Positions 49,855 to 62,212 of a stretch of 64,000 bases of DNA are shown here, one piece after another (within the stretch, counting starts at the first letter, position 1; each line of letters begins with the position of its first letter). The notes beneath the pieces were generated by a model that was not told where the DNA came from, did no database searches, and was given only the letters and a program-made list of their open reading frames with translations. Source of the stretch: Anagrus nilaparvatae (lineage: Eukaryota; Arthropoda; Insecta; Hymenoptera; Mymaridae); the NCBI GenBank assembly GCA_022575985.1, contig JAKSXM010000007.1, forward strand, positions 5,706,501-5,770,500, in the 5' to 3' direction. A program made the translations under genes and the position numbers.

Positions 49855-50990
49855 GGTTCCTCAATGAGGAACCATTGTGATGGGTCAAATTTTGGTTTTT
49901 GATTTTTTGGCAAAAAAGCACGTTTTGAGACCTCAGGAAGCTAAAAAACCGGTTTTTGTGTATGTATGTAATCGGTGATATTTCACAAACATTACGGAAT
50001 GAAGACCTAATTTTTTTACCAAAAAATCTCGAGGTACTTTTTTTATTTTTTAATTTGCATGTAATACCTCATTTATTTCCATGAAAGTACTTATATTCGA
50101 AAGTATGATTTTTACTCGATATCTCGAATCTAATAATTAATTTTTTTTAAATATTTTTCTCAAAATTTTCGTCACAAAAAAATACAAAAAACACCAAATA
50201 TTTTTTTCTTTTTGGACGTAGTACCTAATTTATTTCTATGAGAGTACTAGTTTTAGAAAGTTCGTTAATAGCAATTTTTTGGATCAGATACCGAATTTTT
50301 TCACAATTTTGTTCTCAAAATTAAAAAAACAAAAAAATTAAAAAAACTGCAATATTTTTTTTTTTTAGTGCAATACCTCATTTAATTCCGTTAAAGTACT
50401 AATATCTAAAAATATTGTAACCGGTGATATTTCACAACCATTATGGAATTAAAACCTAATTTATTTTCAAACATTTTTTCATCAGAAAATCTCAAACTAT
50501 TTTTTTTTTTTTTAATTAGGATGTAATACCTAATTTATTTCCATGAAAGTAATTATAATTGAAAGTATGAATTTTACTCGATATCTCGAATCTAATAATT
50601 AATTTTTTGAAAGTTTTTTTCTCAAAATTTTCGTCATGAAAAAATACAAAAAACACCAAATTTTTTTTTCTTTTTGGACGTAGTACCTAATTTATTTCTA
50701 GGAGAGTACTAGTTTTAAAAAGTTCGTTTATAGTAAATTTTTGGATCTGATACCGAATTTTTTCAAAAATTTTTTTTTAATTAAAAAAACAAAAAAATTT
50801 TAAAAACTGCAATATTTTTTTTTTTTGTGTAATTACTTCATTTAGTTCCATGAAGGTACTTATATTTGAAAATATGGTTTTTACTCGATATCTCGAATCT
50901 GATAATTAATTTTTAAAAAATTTTTTCCAAAATTTTTGATCAATAAAAAAAACTTTCAAGTATGTATGATTGTATGCTTATAATCGGTGA
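49855..50990 (+). repeat. low-copy repeat with GGTTCCTC palindrome (copy 2)
   Basis: Starts with GGTTCCTCAATGAGGAACC. Inside, a block on the pattern 'TTTTTACTCGATATCTCGAATCTAATAA' recurs at about 50107, 50575 and 50880, so it contains tandem units of roughly 470 and 305 bp. Copy 1 at 31130-33020 lies in the opposite orientation. Confidence 0.75.
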
Positions 50991-53200
50991 TATTTGTGAT
51001 TTATTTGATCGAGCTATGAAAAAATTAGCCGAAAATCCAAGTTTTTTTCATAGCTCTGTAATTTTATCGAACTATGAAAAAATTAGCCGCAACTAGTTTT
51101 ATTAAGTTTTATAACGTTATTTTTAGCGTTATTTTCAGGGTTATTTTTGAAAGAAGGACTCGTCAACAGCAATAAGTTACCAGCTGTGTAGGAGAATATC
51201 TCGCAGAATATGATAAGAGGAATGTAGGGGAAGTCAACTGATTAAATTTTAGCTTAATTTTTTATTTTTGATGTGAATATTGCGATAGTCGATAGTCGAT
51301 ACTTATTCTATCACAAAATTTTGCGATATACGATAGAATTTCTATCGATTATCGCAAAATCCGGAATAGTCGATAGTTATTTTATCGCATATCGCAAAAA
51401 AAAGCGATGAATATATTCAAATTATCGGATATCCCCATTTCATCTATATGTCCATCCCTGATTTCAAATGATTGAAGCTTATTAATGCTAAAATGCTTAT
51501 AAATTGAAGCTTATTATGCTAAAAAAGCTTCAAAAGGCCCACATTATTCATAATACATGCAGAAAAAAAATTTAAACTGTATTTATACTCAGCTAAACCA
51601 TCAAAACTTGCATTTTAATCAAATGAAAATCTATAAAAATATTATTTTTTTCTCTATTATACTGTCTCAATAGAATCATAAACTGCTGATAAAGAAATTT
51701 TAAATCATTAAATCGTTTAGTTAATGAAATAAAAAATAAAGGTATAATGGATGATTTGTCAAATATTCGAATTCACCTAGTGAAATTGAAGCTAATGAAT
51801 TTCTCAAGAAGCTAACATTTTTTCTTGTATTTTTGGTTTGCTCTGTGGAGTTAAAGAACTTCTTTTTAATGTCATTTTTCTTTTACTTGCTTATAATGAT
51901 ATAATTTTCCAACTAGTTTTTACGTGTTTTGTGTTAATATGAAATCTTTTTTAAACGAAAATGGTCCAGTTGCCATAATAAAAGTTATAGGTTACTTTTT
52001 GCGGGTTTTTAAAATTATTATTAGTTACTTACGTTTTGCGGGTCACTAAACACAAGTATGATATCAGTTTTTACCTCAGACAGACTTTTGTAATTTTGAC
52101 TTAAATAGATTTGACTTAAATAGTTTTGACTGTAATTTTGACTCAAAAAGAAAGATTGTATGATTCCGGATATTATTTAGAAAAAATTTTTAATATTTTG
52201 TTATTTATTTTAAATGTGAATATACTTAAAAATATAAATTTTCTAATTATTTTAATTTTCTAACTATATATTTTTATTAGAAATTTTTTACTTAAAAATT
52301 ATTTTTAAAAATTATTTTTAATTATTTTTATTTTTAATAATTTTTAATTATTAATATGTATTTTTAATTATTAATTATTAAAATTAAAAAATATAGTAAT
52401 GACTCCTGTACTAGATACCGTCAACGACGGGTAGAGCGAAGCTGATCATATTTAAAAAAAAGTTTAAATAATTTTTTAATTTTTTGTTTTTACAAGCTTT
52501 GATCAGATTGAGCTTAAATATCAATGTTTAACGTGTATATCAGACGTAAAACTCATTAATAATAATTATTATAACTCTTTCGATAATCTGTGAGTCTAAA
52601 TAAAACAAATCAAATCAACTTAAAAATTTTTAATTCTTTCTAAAACATTTTTTTATAATGCACTTCACTGCAAAAATAAACTTATTGATTTTTTTTGAGT
52701 TTTATATTTAAAAAAGGATGTACGATACAAATAACTCAAAATTCTAATGCATCAGTTTATTGTCTTGAAAAAACAGGCTGAAACGCCTCCGTTTATTCCA
52801 ACAGGCCTTCTAGGCCTAGAAACGAAGGATTTAATGTTATTAAATAGGATTTTTTGGTGTAAGCAACAAACAAATTTTTCAAAATAAATTTTATTGTTGT
52901 GCTTTACCTTATTTTACGGTTTTTAGATCAATATTTTAATTTATATTTCGCCATCTTGGGAAAACTGGAAAATAATCCGGTTGTGAAAAAAAATATTTTC
53001 TGTCCAAGTACTTTCTAATTGAACTTGAAAAATCTGGTTATTCATTTAATTTAAATACAATAAGATACAATATTTTAGAGCTATTTATGCAATTAAATTC
53101 AAATACGAGTGTTGGCCGCACTCGTATAATCCTCAACTCTCTTGAAATTTTTAAGAGGGTATAGGATCAATTCCCTAACCAAGTAATTTTTTTTTTTTTT
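50991..53200. other. AT-rich intergenic DNA
   Basis: Two copies of GAGCTATGAAAAAATTAGCCG-like text are at 51010-51100. A self-complementary cluster of CGATAGT / ACTATCG words (TATCGCA, TGCGATA) is at 51280-51410. Pure A/T low complexity is at 52190-52400. No gene is supported. Confidence 0.45.
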
Positions 53201-53275
53201 TAATTAAAAAAAAATAAAAATCTTCTGCCGTATGTGGGCCCAAATATGTGCCATACGTCGCGGAGACGTATACCG

Positions 53276-54387
53276 CCACTGGGAATGAATCGGTTGCGCG
53301 AGAGAACAAATCGTAGTCGTCGCGCCAGCGCTCTGTTTTTGTTTATTTTTTCTTTTCCCGCCATACTGCGGTGAAAGCTTTGTATCGAACGAGTGGCGAT
53401 ATATTTTTTTTTCAACAATATTCGAATATTCATCGTTTTTTAGACAAAAAAATAATAAATATTACTAAAAAACAAAATTTTTTTTTATACACAGATTATT
53501 TATATCGGCATCTATATTATTATTCTCGTCTATTAATAAATTTTCATCTTCTTCTTTAACATTATTTTCCAATATTTAATTTTTTAAACAAAAACACGCT
53601 CATGCGTTCTATACAGCGGCCACGTTACAACTAAATTTTATTCGGTTCTTCATCGAACTTTGATCATGCGCAGTCTCTACTTCGGTCTCTACTATTACGA
53701 TAATACTTTTATACGTACGAGTAGACTCTATATCGTAAGAGTAGAAGCCCTCTTGCGATAAAGTTCCTTTATTTCATATACTACGGACCGTCTATAAACG
53801 ATACATATTCGAATAGCGTTGTAAAAAATAATTTTAAATATTAGTTTAAAAGAAGATTTAGAAATGGAGAGTTTTTTTAAAAAGCATAATCAATACAAAG
53901 AATTTTATACGTGCATGAGTATGCAAATGTTTGTATAATTCTCATTTTTCATGTAAATAAAGTGAAAAAAATAAATTCGTTATGTTTATTATTAAAAATT
54001 ATATTTAAAAATTAAAAATACAAACATTTGCATACTCATGCACGTATAAAATTCTTTGTATTGATTATGCTTTTTAAAAAAACTCTTCATTTCTAAATCT
54101 TCTTTTAAACTAATATTTAAAACTATATATCACATAATTAATTTATTTTAAATCACAACTAAATTTATTTTTTTATTAAAAGCACACAAACTACATAATA
54201 TACATATAGCACATGCTTATAAAATATGTACAGTATATGATTACTCGGGGCAGATGCGCGCGCTGAACCTCGAGAGCAAACATTTTCGGCGTCTGAGACG
54301 ACAAAATTTGTTGCTCGAGAAAACAAATATTAGTGGCGCGCGACGACTACGATTTGTTCTCTCGCGCAACCGATTCATTTCCAGTGG
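53276..54387. mobile_element. palindromic element with outer and inner inverted repeats
   Basis: The outer arms 53276-53327 and 54334-54387 are nearly complementary and GC-rich (TGAATCGGTTGCGCGAGAGA and beyond). An inner hairpin has 105-bp arms at 53833-53937 and 54018-54121, with only one or two mismatches. The unequal G+C of arms and core suggests a composite. No reading frame of note is present; the open frames in the GC-rich ends are arms read through. Confidence 0.75.
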
Positions 54388-54389
54388 CG

Positions 54390-55419
54390 AAGGACCTAAG
54401 CTATACGTGCACCACACGTCGGCAGAGCGGTTTGCCAAACGTCGCCCGAACTTGGCCTGTACAGTTCAAAAGTGCGCGGGAACCCTATTTAAAAATATCA
54501 AATTCTGCGTTTCTATAGTCCAAGAAGGCGCAATGGCATGAACGAAGGGTGGTTTTCATGTTTTTTCAACAAAATAAATTATCTATAACCATTTTGTATT
54601 ACTAGGAGTTCCAAAATTATTAAACTCTCCTCCTAAGTAAAAATTTTGTTCTTTAAAAGTATTTTTAAATTCGTTTAATCTAAGTCTTTAATGGTTAAAA
54701 TACGGTTAAGTAGTTACCAAAATTTTATTTAAAAAAGAAGCAAATAAAAATAAACTTTTATCATGTAAAAGTTTTTTTTCTCTATTTCGGAGATAGTATA
54801 AACTTTTTGTACTTAGCCCTCATAGTCCAATTACGATTTTTGACGTTTAAGTCTTAATAGTTTCTTAATTTTTCTTCAAAAAATGTAATTAGTTAGATAT
54901 TTTTGGCTCTTCTTCTGAAACATTGCAAAAATAAACCCTTAAAATCGGGTAGTTTTTGTTGGTTTCAGGGTGTTGTCATAATAATAAACTAGTTTCTTAT
55001 CCTATCAAATTTTTGTTGGTTTTAGTTTTTAGTGTAAGTTTTCATTCAAAGTCCGTCAGTAGTAAATTTTTCATGACCAATTTAAAAATAAATCTCTCAC
55101 AGATAGAATCTAAAAAACAAGTACCTTAAGTTGCTGCGAAAATTGCAATTATATTAATTTTGTATTTTATTTATTTAATAAAACTAGCTTTTAGCACTTT
55201 TATACAAAAGTTTAAACTAATTAAAAAAATCTGTTGTCAACCAGCTACTTCAGAAGCATTAAAAATTTTATAATTTATCAGTTTCTCATCAATTCTCATA
55301 TATTCAACGATAATTGAATTCCGCATAGAATGAATGTGGATAAAATTACATTTTCTTTGAACCAGGTTTTGTCCAATACAATATAATCTTAAGATTTAAA
55401 ATTTTTTATTTGCATAAGA
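54390..55419. other. intergenic DNA
   Basis: GC-richer to about 54540, then ordinary AT-rich DNA. I see no supported gene. Confidence 0.45.
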
Positions 55420-55421
55420 TA

Positions 55422-57131
55422 CACGGTAGAGCTGCTTTGGGTGAATATTAACCAAAAACTGCGAAATTCACCCAATTGGTTGAATATTCACACAATTGGT
55501 TGAATATTCACACAATTGGTTGAATTTTCAACCAAAACTGGTTTAATTTTAAACCAAAAGCTAAAATACAAAATAAAAACGATGTTTTTATGGTACAGGG
55601 TAAGAAATGATCAGGGCATCCATTAAAAGTGAATGAATTTTATTATATTATTGTAATTGGTAATTTTTTATGTACTACTTCTATTGGCTCTGAAGCTGAG
55701 GAATGACTGATTAAAAAGGTTATCCTACAGAGTATGATAAATTTTTTTAAACTTAATATTGTATGCTTTAACTTCCTGTCGTTTTACCTCATTTTTTTTT
55801 TAATAATCAAATTATTTTTTTTTTATTAATTACTTTATATATGTGTCAAGAGTATGTAAAAAAAATTTATTTTTAAATCCTTCTTGTTAAATATAGTTAG
55901 AAATTATGTCGGAACTGGTCATTGATAGAAATTATGAGCAAATTTTGCTAATATTCGCGATTGTTTATGACGCCAAATTTGGACGTGCCAAAATGGTAAA
56001 AAATAGCAAATCAGACACAAGCAGCAGGGGTAAAATCAACTACAGGTTCAGTATGAAAACCAAAAAGATAACTTTATGGCTCAAAAATCACTGATAACTT
56101 ATAAGTCTACTTAAATATACAAAAAAAAAAATATTTTGTTAAATTCTACGAAAAAAAAATTTGTATTCTTATTTAGAAAACTACGTTTTTACACCTTCTA
56201 ATTAAGATTTCTCTAAAACTACGTGACCGATTTTAATTTTTTTGATCTAGAGTTTTCTGTTATAAATTTCTCTAACGAATAAAAAAAAAAATTTATAACC
56301 GGTTTGTGTAACTACACAACCAACGAGCATGGAATATGTTCATGTCACTCATAACAGTAATAAATCCAAAAACCGAAATTACAATAAATCCTGAAATATG
56401 AATTATCGTAAGTCCATATACATAAAGTAATCCTGTAAGTTCTTGTTCTTATCAGGGCCTGATCAGGCCCTGATTTCCACTTCAAATTATTCTAAGTCCT
56501 TAAATAAAAAATATTCTAAGTCCATTTCACCCCTCCCCTCCTAAAAACGTCACTTTTTCACCCCCCCCTGCCTAGCCAAACTTTCAAATACCCTATCTAA
56601 CGAACATGGAACATGTAAATAATGTAATAACTAAAAGTACCGAAAAAATTCATCTATAACTTTAAAGCCATTTTACTCGAAACAGCGTTTTTGAAAAGTA
56701 ATGCACACGATTGCGCTATAGAATCTGCACTAGTTTACTTTAAACTTACTAAGCAACTTAATAAATGCACTAATTTCGGGATGTCGTCGAGTTTTAGCAT
56801 TTTTATGTTCTCAAAAAATTTTTACAGCTGCTTTTGCCCGAAAATTATCGGCATTTTATTTCATTTTAACTTTCTGTAGGTAGTCGCCATTTTGTTATTC
56901 TATGTAGGATAACCTTTTTAATTAGTCTTTCCTCAGTTTCAGAGCCAAAAGAAGTAGTACATAAAAAATTACTAATTACAATAATATAATAAAATTCATT
57001 CACTTTTAATGGATGCCCTGATCATTTTTTACCCTGTACTATAAGAACATCGTTTTTATTTTGTATTTTAGCTTTTGGTTGAAAATTAAATCAATTTTGG
57101 TTGAAAATTCAACCAAAGCAGCTCTACTGTG
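55422..57131. mobile_element. TA-flanked inverted-repeat DNA element, 1.7 kb
   Basis: Ends CACGGTAGAGCTGCTTTGG and complement, flanked by TA at 55420-55421 and 57132-57133. The inverted similarity extends about 300 bp inward (CAGGGCATCCATTAAAAGTG and its complement near 57000). The left end also carries three copies of CACACAATTGGTTGAATATT-type text (55470-55530). Another repeat, 56297-56620, is nested inside. Two short frames (55906-56094, 56691-56879) show no transposase motif. Confidence 0.8.
56297..56620. repeat. GGAACATGT-type repeat nested in the DNA element
   Basis: Shares ATAACCGGTTTGTGTAA, CACAACCAACGAGCATGGAA, TTCTAAGTCC and the C-rich tracts with 18726-19400 and 39636-41060, and ends AACGAACATGGAACATG. 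Confidence 0.6.
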
Positions 57132-57186
57132 TACTTAACGCAATCATATCATAAGCTGCAATTATATTATCGTTAACTGTCTTTGA

Positions 57187-57256
57187 ATACTTAATTAATT
57201 TTACAATAATTAATTAATTAATTTTACAATAATACTTAATTAATTTTACAATAATT
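57187..57256. repeat. short tandem repeat
   Basis: About three copies of TTAATTAATTTTACAATAAT. Confidence 0.7.
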
Positions 57257-57596
57257 CCGTACCAGATGGAGAAATCCTATAATTGCTAACCCATGTTGAG
57301 TTTTCAGTTTTTTATAAAATAAATTTTTTTTTGCCTCAAATTTTAGGTAATCGTATGTTACAGCTCGGTACGTAGCGTTTTTTTTAAAATAATTATCCAA
57401 TTTTTTTATTAATACAAAAAACTGTACTTGTGACGCGTCAGTTACGCAAACTCTGGTCGCCACTTAAGGGATTGATAAAATAAAATTCAAAGGTTTATAT
57501 ATACATAAAAATTAATTTTTTCAAAAAAACTAATGTTGACAACAATTCTACCTTACTGCCTTATAAACTATTTTGAAATTTATTTTAATCTTCAAG

Positions 57597-57629
57597 AATA
57601 GATAAACACATATCTTGTTTATTTGATAA
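57597..57629 (+). promoter_or_regulatory. conserved upstream block with GATA-type sites (gene 6)
   Basis: AATAGATAAACACATATCTT then GTTTATTTGATAA, about 110-140 bp before the start, as in genes 3 and 4. Flank similarity to gene 3 begins at about 57530 (CTAATGT.GACAACA). Confidence 0.35.
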
Positions 57630-57735
57630 ACAAAAAAACCTTCATTTAAATTTATATCAAACTTAAAAAGTATTTAGTTATAAATTTAAAACATTAAGAG
57701 AATCTACCAAATATTTCAGTTATTTTATCTGCATA

Positions 57736-60700
57736 ATGAATTCATCAGGAAATTTGTTTAAAAAATTGTTATCTTTCTATGTGTTTTTTCTCTTACTGTT
57801 GTTAATCAAATGCTTACAGTCTACTTTCATTTGCCAAACTGATCATTTATGTGAATGCAAAAATACTGCAGATAATAGATTTGAAATTCAATGTAAAAAC
57901 GAAAGGAAAATGACATTACATTCGAATTTAAACGATTCAAGTAAAATTGATGCAATAGAATTTGAAAATATTGGAATACCAATAAAGAAAAAAGATTTTG
58001 AAAATTACAATGAAACCAGAATTCTTATCTTTTCTGATATCCCACAGGGCATTAATTTTGAAACAGTAGATCAAGATATTATAAAAGGTAAATTAATTCA
58101 TTTTTATTGAATAAATAAACAATAATCTCTATGGCATTTTAGATCTTTCAAAATTAGAAACTTTGTCTCTGGCAGGAAGCTATTTTAAAATTTGGCCTGG
58201 TTTTTTTAAAAATAATAAGAATCTCAAGTATTTACATTTATTTCGCATTGCTTTAAATAATACTGGACCACAGGGTATATTTGATGAATTGAAAAATATT
58301 GAATTCATAATTATTTATGAGAGCAACTTAACCTTCAAACCTAGTTTAATAAAAAATTTAAAAAATTTGAGAAAATTGGAATTAATAAGAGAAAAAATTC
58401 TCAACATTCCACGGAATTTTTTTGAAAATAATCTAAAACTTGAACATATTCACCTTAAGTCAAATAATTTACGTGAAATACCAGCAAATATTTTCAAGAA
58501 TCTTACATTACTAAAAACTCTCTATATAACTAAAAACGAATTAAAAGTATTGCCTCCTGGTATTTTTAATTATTCTAAAAAAATTGAAGCATTAGACTTA
58601 TCATACAATTCTTTTGAATCAATCAATGAGTAAGTTTTTTTTTATAAAATTACTATAGGGGAGAGTCCCGTAATTCTGCGCGGTTCCTAAATTTGCGCAC
58701 CCTTAAAAATTAATTAATGATGATTTTTTTTTTGTATAATGGTTAAAAACTTTATTATTATAATAATTGCAAGTAATGTAGAAAAAAATTTTTAATCAAA
58801 AGGTATTTTTTTGCTCAGAATAAGAAAAAGTAAATTTTAGCTTGTTTTGTGCTAGTATCAGAGGTTTACATTTTAAGCTATAAATATTTTTGAAAGATCG
58901 ATATTAGACAAATTTTTGTTTTTTTGACTTAAGAAAACGTTCGTTGTGAAGTTTTTTATTATTTTATTAATTAATATATTGAAATTTTTTCAAAAAATGC
59001 AATAATAATACTTACATTTGAATCCCTAATTTTACGTAACATGCTTTAGCATAGGATTGCAAACATAATCTAGAAATTTCAGCTATTTTAAAATCATCTG
59101 TATACGTAAATTTTTAACGCGAAATCTTCAATAAATAATAAATGTCAATAGTTTCATTGATTTACATTAATATTTTTTCGAAATAAATGTTAATCCGTAG
59201 TTAATAATAGAATTAAATATATTTAAAATATGCGCAGAATTAGAAACTTTGCTGCCTAATTCTGCGCGTTTCAGAGGCCTTCCTTTTTAAGTAATAAATA
59301 AAAAATTAAAAAATTAATTGATTTTATTTGTAGCCAAGGGTTCAATGAATATATTTAAAAAAAAATATATCATTTAATATCAGTGATCGAGTCCGAAGTG
59401 CGCAGAATTACGGGACCCTCCCCTACTCTTAATTTTCTATAGATAATATTTTCCTTTAATAATCATCTGAATATTGTAAAAAAATAAGTTAACTTCTTAC
59501 AGAATTATGTTTGCTGGCTTATTTCATTTAGAAAAATTATACTTAACGGATAATAAAATCACCTACATAAGCCAAAACGCATTTCAAGGTTTGCTTAAAT
59601 TAATAATAATAAATTTATCTGGAAATAAACTATCAACCTTCAATGAAGTGGCTGAAGTTAGTTTAGAATCACCTTTTCGATTTAACCTTCTTTTAAGAAA
59701 ACTAAACTTAGCTAACAATACTATAAGAAAAATTCATAAAGATTGGACTAATATTTGGTTTATAAATATTAATTTATCTAACAATAGAATCACTGATTTA
59801 AAAGTAAATATTTATTGTAATATTTTTTTATTAATTTTGTTAGTTTTTATGAGTAAAAAATTTTCTTTTCAGTTTGAAGATATTGGTAGCTTTAAACTTT
59901 TGAATGTTTCTTTTAACAGGATATCCCGGATATCAATATCTTTCACAGATGTAGATAAATTGCCTATTTTAGCACACGATGGTTATGATATTATATATTA
60001 TACCCGTATCGTTAATCTTGAAAACAACCCTGTAGTTTGTGGATGTGAAATCTACGATTTACTAAGAATCATCAAAACAAATAATCATAAGCTTGAATTT
60101 AAGACTTACGATCTTCGTTGTCGTGGTGGTTACCATAATAACATCGAAATCAATGATTTGGATTATAAAAGTTTTCAATGCCAAATACAGCTCAATAATA
60201 TTTCCAAATACGATGTTTGTTCTGGAGTTTGCAACTGCTACCTCAGGCCGTTCGATAACACAACATTCATAGATTGCGAAAATAAAAATCTTTCGGTTGT
60301 ACCACAACTAACAAGTTTAAAAAATGCATTGAAAATTCGGTTAAATTTAAAGTCAAATAAAATAAAAGAACTCCCATACATGCAGCAACCGGGATTCAAT
60401 AAAGTTGAATTTTTAGATTTATCAAGCAATCTAATCACCCAGTTTGACGAAAATATTTTAAATTCAAATATTAAGGTAAAAATAATGTTATTGGATAAAT
60501 TATGATGCAAGTAATAAAATTACGTTAAATTTTAGGAGCTGGATCTGTCAAACAACAATATATCTTCATTTATTAATGCTGATACTCTCAAAAGATATGT
60601 TAGTAAAATTAAAAACTTCAAAATATCTTGGCATTGTAATTGTTTTAATATTCAACTATTATTATCTAAAGAATCAAATAAAATGGACTTGCATGATTTA

Positions 60701-61357
60701 AAAAATATTACCTGTTATGAAAAAAATATTTCGATTTATAAATTCAAAAATGATCATTGCACAAAAGAATTTCGACCTTTTGTTTATATAATTGTTTTAA
60801 CATTTCTGGTCTTCTTTATTGGTATTTTGATTATATTATTAACTCGACACTGGTTTGAGGTAAAAATATTTTTACGCTCAAATAAATTAACTCATTGGTG
60901 GATCAACGAAAGTGATTTAAACAGCGATAAAAAATATGACATTTTTCTTAGCTTTTGTCACAAAGACGAAGATTTTGTTTTGAAAGAATTACTTCCGAAA
61001 ATTGAGGAAAGTAAAACTCATTATAGCATTTGTATTCATATTCGAGATTGGATCGCTGGTGAGTGGGTTCACAACAATATCATAAAATCGGTAACTGAAT
61101 CAAAATGCACAGTCATTATTTTGACAGAAAATTTTATTCAAAGTCTTTGGGGCATGACGGAACTTCGAGTTGCTTATATTCAGCTGTTATTGCGAAGAAA
61201 TACTAAAATTATTATAATTTTATGCGAAGAATTCAGAAAGTTGAAAAATTTAGAATTTGAATTAAATAACTACTTACTGATGAGTACTATCATCGAATGG
61301 AAGGATCCATTCTTTTGGAAAAAATTTTTTAAGGCCTTACCAAATCACTCTTTTTAA
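57736..61357 (+). CDS. Toll-like receptor, type A, gene 6 (complete, 854 aa, five exons)
   Basis: Exons: 57736-58087, 58143-58629, 59503-59803, 59873-60475, 60536-61357; the joined frame is open with GT..AG introns. Signal peptide is about 1-29, then FICQTDHLCECKN and LRRs. The LRR-CT (NPVVCGCEIYDL) and LRR-NT (CSGVCNCYLRPFD) lie in exon 4. TM is about 663-685. The TIR has KYDIFLSF (714-721), RDWIAGEW (751-758) and FW. Intron 2 is 873 bp because of a 766-bp transposon. Intron 3 (69 bp, 59804-59872) is a multiple of three and has no stop, so a retained form would add 23 mostly hydrophobic residues. Compared with gene 4, a short insertion after LPILAHDG (YDIIYYT) is seen in exon 4. The polyadenylation signal is weak (ATAAAA at about 61368). 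Predicted role as for gene 4. Confidence 0.92.
58658..59423. mobile_element. TA-flanked MITE in gene 6 intron 2
   Basis: Ends GGGGAGAGTCCCGTAATTCT and, inverted, AGAATTACGGGACCCTCCCC, flanked by TA at 58656-58657 and 59424-59425. The same intron in genes 3 and 4 lacks it (..TTTACTCTTAATTTTCTGTAG in gene 3), which confirms the boundaries. It is 766 bp with no transposase frame. Confidence 0.9.
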
Positions 61358-61369
61358 TAGCTGTTCTAT

Positions 61370-61710
61370 AAAATATTTGAATCTCAGATTATAGAAAGTC
61401 TTTTTTATATTGTTAGTAAAGTATATTAAATTCGGACTACTGTGCCTGAATTAAAAGAAAAAAGAAATACATGATAAGTTTTCAAGTAGAAGACTAAACA
61501 TTTTCAAAATATGTGCCAATAATTATTACAAGAAAATATTTTAACAATTCGGTTGGATCAAGAAACCAAATATTACTTGGTAATGACTTCTTTTTTTTTC
61601 ATTTACGAAGAAAAATCTTCTTGGCTGCAAAAAAATACCACTAATCGAAATATTTTTTAAAACTTATCAGCGCCTTGAAGGAGTGCGTACACAATCAAGT
61701 AATATATGTG
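61370..61710. repeat. conserved 3' flank of type A genes
   Basis: Matches 37080-37420 and 45910-46160 (shared ATGTGCCAATAATTATT, GGCTGCAAAAAAATA and CAGCGCCTTGAAGGAG). It ends where the fold-back fragment begins; the type C relic expected next is missing. Confidence 0.7.
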
Positions 61711-61721
61711 CATTTCTACGA

Positions 61722-62205
61722 AAAAATCCTTTTTATGAGCACCAAAAATGAAGAAAAAAAAATAGGCCGCGACTGCCACCATGATTTTCTGGTAGTTTGA
61801 ACCCTACAGAATGCAAAAAAAAACGTGAGCACGAAATCGGCGATGGATGCCAAAAAGATTTAGTCACTTTTATGTCAAAAACCGTATTTTTCGTATCTGA
61901 GCTACCCCAAATTTTCAAAATAACTTTTTAGGTAAATAAAATTTTTAAAAAAATAGGTGAAAAATCTGATTGCCAGGGAAAAATCACTCCAGAAGAAAAA
62001 AAAAACTTTTCTTTTTCCGATGAAATTTAGTCAAGTTATCGTCCATTTAAGATTTTACTCAAATTTGTCTCAAAAAAGATTGAAGTTCTATATAGGAAAA
62101 TGCCTGTTTCTGAACTTTAAACCTGCATTACTTGCTTGATTTTCATCGTAAAATAATAATTTTTTTTTTAAAATCGATGTATTTTTCCCTGGTAAATCAT
62201 TTCTT
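61722..62205. mobile_element. fold-back element, single diverged arm
   Basis: Matches the left arm of 6033-7171 (CGAAATCGGCGAT..GCCAAAAAG; GTATCTGAGCTACCCC; CACTCCAGAAGAAAAAAA), with more changes than between the two complete copies. The right arm is absent. Confidence 0.75.
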
Positions 62206-62212
62206 TATTTAA

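Noticed and set aside
54254..54541. 95-codon open frame in GC-rich DNA as a gene
   Set aside because: It runs through the arm of the palindromic element. The frame is Arg-rich as expected from CG-rich text, with no domain.
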